NCBI RefSeq assembly: GCF_014841115.1
Contig: NZ_JACYTP010000004.1
Coordinates: 186,001-250,000 of the forward strand
Reading direction: 5' to 3'
From: Photobacterium arenosum
GTDB taxonomy: Bacteria; Pseudomonadota; Gammaproteobacteria; Enterobacterales; Vibrionaceae
Length of the DNA: 64,000 nucleotides
Below the pieces are notes generated by a model. The model had not been told where the DNA came from and did no database searches. It saw only the letters and a list, made by a program, of their open reading frames with translations. Below are positions 59,787 to 64,000 of this stretch, one piece after another. Position numbers and translations under genes: made by a program. Within the stretch, counting starts at the first letter, position 1; every line of letters starts with the position of its first letter.

Positions 59787-60674
59787 GTGTCGCACCTGAA
59801 TTACAATCACCTGTATTATTTCTGGATGGTCTGCAAGCAAGGGTCAGTGACCAAAGCGGCCGATGCATTATTTCTTGCTCCGCAGACAGTGACGGGCCAG
59901 ATAAGAGCGCTTGAGGAAAGGCTGAACGGAAAGCTGACAAAAAGGGTTGGCCGCAACATTGAGCCCACAGAGCTGGGACAGCTGGTCTTTAAGTACGCCG
60001 ACAAAATGTTTGATCTCAGTTATGAATTACTGGATATCGTGAATTATACCCAGCGCGAGAATCAGTTGCTGGAAGTCGGGGTCGCGGATGCGCTGTCAAA
60101 ACGCCTGGTCAGTAAAATTTTGATGGCGGGTATCCCGGAAGATGAGCGCATACATTTGCGCTGCTACGAGTCGACGCATGAAATGCTGCTGGAGCAATTG
60201 TCTCAGCATAAGCTGGATATGATTTTGTCTGATTGCCCGGTGGACTCCACACAGAGCCCTGGGTTGTTCAGTAAAAAACTGGGCGAGTCAGGGATGAGCT
60301 TTTTCTGTTCGGATGCAGATAAGTCACTCAGTTTTCCTGCCTGCCTTGAAGAGTACAAGCTGCTGGTACCGGGACGCCGTACGGCTATGGGACGTAAACT
60401 GCATCATTGGTTTGATCAGCAGGGGATCACGCCCAACATATTGGGTGAGTTTGATGATGCGGCGTTAATGAAAGCGTTCGGCGCGTTTCGAAAATCTATG
60501 TTTGTGGCACCTTCGATTTATGCCGAAGAGATCGAACAGTCGCATACCGTACGCGAAGTGAAGCGAGTAAGAGCGATTCGGGAGGAATATTACGTTATTT
60601 TTGCAGAACGTATGATCATGCACCCTGCGGTGAAGAAAATTTGCGAAGCCGACTTCAGAAAATTGTTCAAATGA
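59787..60674 (+). CDS. nhaR: LysR-family activator NhaR
   Basis: A 295-aa regulator that activates nhaA in response to Na+. The HTH part ([21 protein letters not shown]...) with [16 protein letters not shown] is characteristic of NhaR, and the C-terminus [12 protein letters not shown] ending is typical. The start is GTG at 59787. In E. coli nhaR is directly downstream of nhaA; here a small gene and a terminator lie between. Confidence 0.94.
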   Translation: MSHLNYNHLYYFWMVCKQGSVTKAADALFLAPQTVTGQIRALEERLNGKLTKRVGRNIEPTELGQLVFKYADKMFDLSYELLDIVNYTQRENQLLEVGVADALSKRLVSKILMAGIPEDERIHLRCYESTHEMLLEQLSQHKLDMILSDCPVDSTQSPGLFSKKLGESGMSFFCSDADKSLSFPACLEEYKLLVPGRRTAMGRKLHHWFDQQGITPNILGEFDDAALMKAFGAFRKSMFVAPSIYAEEIEQSHTVREVKRVRAIREEYYVIFAERMIMHPAVKKICEADFRKLFK

Positions 60675-60682
60675 CCGCCTTT

Positions 60683-60716
60683 TTCAGTGATAGAAGTCAA
60701 TAGATAAATCACTGAA
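60683..60716. promoter_or_regulatory. 9-bp inverted repeat upstream of hlyU
   Basis: TTCAGTGAT (60683-60691) and ATCACTGAA (60708-60716) are perfect inverted repeats with a 16-nt spacer, ending 17 nt before the hlyU ATG. No T-run follows, so a terminator is unlikely. It could be an operator for HlyU or another regulator, or an RNA stem shielding the translation start region. Confidence 0.45.
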
Positions 60717-60733
60717 GTTCAAGCGGTGGAAAG

Positions 60734-61024
60734 ATGGAAACCATAAAGTTACATCACAGTGCTCCTCAGGCAGTGTCTTTGCTTAAGGCTATGGCTAATG
60801 AGCGGCGGCTGCTGATTTTATGCTACTTGCTGGAAGGAGAGTTGTCGGTTGGAACGATGAGTGACCGTCTGGAATTAAGCCAGTCGGCCTTGTCACAGCA
60901 CCTTGCCTGGCTAAGGCGCGATGGCCTGGTGGCGACACGTAAAGAGTCGCAGACTGTGTTCTACAGGCTGAGAAGCCAGGAAGTGAAGTCGATGATTCAG
61001 CTGTTGCAGCAAATGTACTGCTAG
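60734..61024 (+). CDS. hlyU: HlyU, ArsR-family transcriptional activator
   Basis: A 96-aa ArsR/SmtB winged-helix protein. The block LLKAMANERRL-x-ILCYLLEGELSVG and the HTH LELSQSALSQHLAWLRRDGLV are nearly identical to Vibrio HlyU, which de-silences haemolysin and toxin genes by competing with H-NS. No metal-binding motif of ArsR type is seen. Cys30 and Cys96 (the last residue) match the redox cysteine pair reported for HlyU. V. cholerae hlyU also lies between nhaR and rpsT. Virulence targets in this strain cannot be inferred. Confidence 0.92.
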   Translation: METIKLHHSAPQAVSLLKAMANERRLLILCYLLEGELSVGTMSDRLELSQSALSQHLAWLRRDGLVATRKESQTVFYRLRSQEVKSMIQLLQQMYC

Positions 61025-61072
61025 GCACTTATTACCAGCCTGGTACGAGACGTTAAAGTAAATAGCGGATAT

Positions 61073-61100
61073 AAAAAAACCGGCCATAGCCGGTTTTTTT
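61073..61100. terminator. Bidirectional terminator between hlyU and rpsT
   Basis: AAAAAAACCGGC-CATA-GCCGGTTTTTTT is a perfect 12-bp stem serving both converging genes. Confidence 0.93.
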
Positions 61101-61126
61101 ATTGCTGTAGCATCAATGCACTGAAA

Positions 61127-61387
61127 TTACAGAGCGTTGATTTTTGCAGACAGGCGCGCTTTATGACGAGCAGCCTTGTTTTTGTGAACCAGGCCTTTAG
61201 TAGCCATACGGTCCATAACAGGTTGCATGTCAGCGAAGGCCTTAACGGCGGCTTCTTTATCGCCTGCTTCAATAGCAGCAACAACTTTTTTGAAGAAAGT
61301 GCGCATCATAGAACGACGGCTAGCGTTGTGCTGACGACGTTTTTCAGAAGTGATTGCACGTTTCTTAGCAGATTTGATATTTGCCAA
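61127..61387 (-). CDS. rpsT: 30S ribosomal protein S20
   Basis: An 86-aa ribosomal protein binding 16S rRNA near the body of the 30S subunit. It begins [18 protein letters not shown] after the initiator, with [11 protein letters not shown] and [12 protein letters not shown]. The start is TTG at 61387, with GGGAG 8 nt upstream; the frame reaches 61402 without another good start. E. coli rpsT also uses UUG, which is part of its translational autoregulation. It is divergent from murJ. Confidence 0.97.
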   Translation of the reverse strand: MANIKSAKKRAITSEKRRQHNASRRSMMRTFFKKVVAAIEAGDKEAAVKAFADMQPVMDRMATKGLVHKNKAARHKARLSAKINAL

Positions 61388-61596
61388 GGGTGTAACTCCC
61401 AAATTCTTGGTATGGTGACAATTTAAGGCCGAGGAATATGCCTCTAAAACCGAACAATGTCAAATGATTTGTGCAAATAACAGCCGCGCCATTGAAATTG
61501 GCACTTGTGCATTAACACGGTTAATATGGCGGCAGATTCTACCAGCATTTGGCTCTGCAAGTCACCTTTCTGGGCCATCTTTTATGAGGTTTTTTT

Positions 61597-63156
61597 GTGA
61601 GTAAGCGTCTTTTGCGCTCCGGGCTGATTGTCAGCAGTATGACTTTAGTATCTCGCGTCATGGGTTTAGTGCGAGATGTAGTGGTAGCAAACCTGATGGG
61701 AGCCGGTGCGGCTGCCGATGTTTTTTTCTTCGCCAATAAGATCCCAAACTTTCTTCGCCGCCTGTTTGCGGAAGGGGCTTTCTCTCAGGCTTTCGTTCCC
61801 GTGCTGACCGAAGCTCATGCGGCGGGTGATAAAGATAAGACCCGTGAGCTTATCGCCCGGGTGTCCGGTACGCTGGGGGGCATAGTTACCTTGGTCACCC
61901 TTTTGGGCGTATTGGGTTCCGGGGTGATTACAGCCCTGTTTGGAGCAGGTTGGTTTATTGACTGGCTCAATGACGGGCCGGCAGCGCCGAAGTTTGAGCT
62001 GGCAAGCTTGTTGCTGAAAATCACTTTTCCTTACCTGTGGTTTATCACTCTGGTCGCTTTGTCGGGGGCCGTCCTCAATACCTTGGGGAAATTTGCCGTT
62101 TCTTCGTTTACCCCGGTATTTCTCAATATCTCCATCATTTTGTGTGCCTGGTGGGTATCACCGAATCTGGAACAGCCTGAAATCGGCCTGGCTCTGGGCG
62201 TTTTTCTGGGCGGTTTAGTACAGTTTCTGTTTCAGTTACCCTTTCTTTACCGGGAAGGGGTGCTGGTACGTCCACGCTGGGGATGGCGCGATCCCGGCGT
62301 GGTGAAAATCCGCACTCTGATGATCCCGGCCTTGTTCGGTGTGTCAGTGAGCCAGATTAACCTGTTGTTTGATACCTTCATCGCCAGCTTTCTGATGACG
62401 GGCTCTATCAGTTGGCTGTATTACTCAGACCGGCTGCTTGAATTTCCTTTGGGTCTGTTTGGGATTGCCATTGCGACCGTGATCCTGCCGGCCTTGTCGC
62501 GCAAGCATGTGGATCAGAACCGGGAGCATTTTGCCCACACAATGGACTGGGGGGTCAGAATGGTACTTCTGCTCGGTTTGCCTGCTATGCTGGGGCTAAT
62601 GGTGCTGGCTAAGCCTATGCTGATGGTGCTTTTCATGCGGGGGGAATTTACCCCCAATGATGTCGAGCAGGCGGGCATGTCGCTGCTGGCTTATGCATCT
62701 GGCTTGCTGAACTTTATGCTAATCAAGGTGCTAGCGCCTGGTTACTATGCAAGACAAGACACCCGTACCCCGGTGCGCTATGGTGTTATTGCTATGGTCA
62801 CCAACATGGTATTCAATGCTATTTTTGCCTATTTCCTAGGTTATGTTGGTCTGGCGCTGGCAACAGCCTTATCAGCACTGGTCAACGCCGCACTTTTGTA
62901 CCGCGGCCTGCACCGCGCCGGGGTGTACCGTATTTCACGTACTACGTTTGGATTTGTGGTCCGTCTGGTTATTGCCGGTGTGGCTATGGTGGGCGTGCTG
63001 TTATGGTTGTCGCCAGATATGGCGCACTGGCTGTCATTGGGTCTGGTTCAGCGTGTGTACTGGCTGACTGGCCTGATAGGGATTGGTGCCGTGACTTACC
63101 TGTTATCACTGACAGTGACAGGCGTCCGTTTGCACCACCTGCGTAGCGAAAGCTAA
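61597..63156 (+). CDS. murJ: Lipid II flippase MurJ
   Basis: A 519-aa inner-membrane protein with about 14 helices, of the MOP superfamily; it moves lipid II across the membrane for peptidoglycan synthesis. The family blocks are SSMTLVSRVMGLVRD near 13-27, NFLRRLFAEGAFSQAFVPVL near 51-70, and DRLLEFPLGLFGIAI near 270-284. The start is GTG at 61597. It is followed by ribF, as in Vibrio. Identification is very secure (formerly MviN). Confidence 0.96.
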   Translation: MSKRLLRSGLIVSSMTLVSRVMGLVRDVVVANLMGAGAAADVFFFANKIPNFLRRLFAEGAFSQAFVPVLTEAHAAGDKDKTRELIARVSGTLGGIVTLVTLLGVLGSGVITALFGAGWFIDWLNDGPAAPKFELASLLLKITFPYLWFITLVALSGAVLNTLGKFAVSSFTPVFLNISIILCAWWVSPNLEQPEIGLALGVFLGGLVQFLFQLPFLYREGVLVRPRWGWRDPGVVKIRTLMIPALFGVSVSQINLLFDTFIASFLMTGSISWLYYSDRLLEFPLGLFGIAIATVILPALSRKHVDQNREHFAHTMDWGVRMVLLLGLPAMLGLMVLAKPMLMVLFMRGEFTPNDVEQAGMSLLAYASGLLNFMLIKVLAPGYYARQDTRTPVRYGVIAMVTNMVFNAIFAYFLGYVGLALATALSALVNAALLYRGLHRAGVYRISRTTFGFVVRLVIAGVAMVGVLLWLSPDMAHWLSLGLVQRVYWLTGLIGIGAVTYLLSLTVTGVRLHHLRSES

Positions 63157-63224
63157 GGTGCGCGATACGGATCATGGCTGGCACGGAATTGCGGCAAAAA
63201 AGTACATCTTACGGCGCGCATGGT

Positions 63225-63253
63225 TTTAACCCTGTTGCGCTCTGGTATATAAT
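63225..63253 (+). promoter_or_regulatory. Candidate promoter of ribF
   Basis: A perfect TATAAT (63248-63253) with TTTAAC at 17-nt spacing (63225-63230). TGG precedes the overlapping TATATA, giving an extended -10. It lies 36 nt before the ribF ATG. Confidence 0.5.
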
Positions 63254-63289
63254 CCGTCAGTTTTTGACTTTGGTAATGATTAGCTGCAG

Positions 63290-64000
63290 ATGGAATTGAT
63301 CCGAGGAATTCATAATATCCGGCCCGGTCACCACGGCTGTGTTCTGACAATTGGCAACTTTGACGGGGTCCATCAGGGCCATCTGGCCGTGCTGCGTCAG
63401 GTACTGGAGCAAGCCCGACGATTAGGGGTTCCTTCGACTGTGATGAGTTTCGAGCCTCAGCCTATGGAGCTCTTTGCCAAAGACAAGGCGCCGGCAAGGC
63501 TGACTCGCTTTCGCGACAAGTATCAGCAGCTCAGTCATGCAGGCATAGCTCGCCTGTTGTGTGTCAATTTCAACGCCCGCTTTGCCGATATGGCGCCGGA
63601 AGATTTCGTCCGTCGCTTGTTGGTGGAACAATTGGGTGTTAAGTTTCTGGTTGTTGGTGACGACTTTCGCTTCGGTAAAGGCCGCAGCGGCGATTTTACC
63701 ATGCTGGAAGCTGCCGGACGTGAATTCGGCTTTGAGGTTGTCAGTACCCAGAGTTACTGTGTGGATACTCAGCGAGTGAGCAGTACGGCAATCCGCGAAG
63801 CACTGGCCAGTGATGATCTGGCCTCAGCGGAGGCCATGCTGGGCCGCCCATACAGTATTACCGGCCGGGTGTCACATGGCCAGAAGCTGGGCCGGACCAT
63901 AGGCTTCCCCACGGCCAATGTGCCGCTGAAGCGCCGGGTTTCACCGGTTTCCGGTGTGTATGCCGTTGAAGTGCTGGGGGTGGCGCAACAGCCATTGCCC
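63290..64000 (+). CDS. ribF: Bifunctional riboflavin kinase / FAD synthetase (partial, 3' end off the window)
   Basis: The first 237 codons of a protein usually about 310 aa. It makes FMN from riboflavin and FAD from FMN. The N-terminal FMN adenylyltransferase domain has TIGNFDGVHQGH near 20-31, VGDDFRFGKGRSGDF near 121-135 and SSTAIREAL near 163-171. The riboflavin kinase domain begins near 185 with YSITGRVSHGQKLGRTIGFP and its TAN motif. It starts at ATG 63290 (MELIRGIHNIRPGHHG). The frame is open to the window edge. Confidence 0.96.
   Translation, partial: MELIRGIHNIRPGHHGCVLTIGNFDGVHQGHLAVLRQVLEQARRLGVPSTVMSFEPQPMELFAKDKAPARLTRFRDKYQQLSHAGIARLLCVNFNARFADMAPEDFVRRLLVEQLGVKFLVVGDDFRFGKGRSGDFTMLEAAGREFGFEVVSTQSYCVDTQRVSSTAIREALASDDLASAEAMLGRPYSITGRVSHGQKLGRTIGFPTANVPLKRRVSPVSGVYAVEVLGVAQQPLP

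Overview
This 64 kb window is a gene-dense chromosomal segment of a gammaproteobacterium. The gene content and order point to the family Vibrionaceae: two linked glutamate synthase operons, arcA next to arcB, thrABC with a Thr/Ile attenuator, grcA-ung, fldB/xerD-dsbC-recJ-prfB-lysS followed by a VpsR-type regulator, mutH/rppH-ptsP, an NptA-type Na/Pi cotransporter, nhaA/nhaR followed by HlyU, rpsT, murJ and ribF. The GC content looks close to 50 percent, which would suit a Photobacterium, Grimontia, Enterovibrio or Salinivibrio relative better than a low-GC Vibrio, but the genus cannot be fixed from this piece alone. I see no rRNA, tRNA, CRISPR array, insertion sequence, phage or integron; codon use and spacing look like a stable core chromosome.

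Layout. 1-11.5 kb: two glutamate synthase operons in tandem on the minus strand (ammonia assimilation). 12-19 kb: a PAS-PAS-PAS-GGDEF protein, then arcB, with arcA convergent to it (redox control), then a DUF3293 gene, rraA and a small outer-membrane-like protein. 19-26.3 kb: aceK, then thrL-thrABC. 26.3-32.4 kb: small genes (RHH regulator, PhnA/YjdM, GrcA with a perfect FNR box, Ung, hemerythrin, DUF3545), an AGCS transporter and yaaA. 32.5-36.3 kb: srmB, trmN6 and brnQ. 36.5-43.8 kb: fldB, then divergently xerD, dsbC, recJ, prfB (programmed +1 frameshift) and lysS. 44-50 kb: a lipoprotein, a VpsR-like regulator, a PACE efflux pump divergent from a LysR regulator, a DUF1127 gene, tas, and mutH. 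50.3-56.5 kb: an intergenic region rich in DnaA-box-like sequences, then rppH-ptsP-tauE-lgt-thyA. 56.5-64 kb: nptA, nhaA, a small exported protein, nhaR, hlyU, rpsT, murJ and the start of ribF.

How parts work together. Anaerobic and redox control recurs: ArcB/ArcA, an FNR site on grcA, and an ArcB lacking one of the two redox cysteines known from E. coli. Signalling by c-di-GMP may be represented twice, by the GGDEF protein beside arcB and by the VpsR homologue. Ion homeostasis genes cluster near 57-60 kb (phosphate/sodium uptake, Na+/H+ antiport and its regulator).

Nothing here is a clear novel defence or biosynthetic system. The observations most worth a second look are the DnaA-box cluster between mutH and rppH, the ArcB Cys241-to-Ile change, the VpsR-type activator without a GAFTGA loop, Pho-box-like sites before nptA, the DsbC without its structural disulfide, and several short unannotated ORFs and structured leaders.
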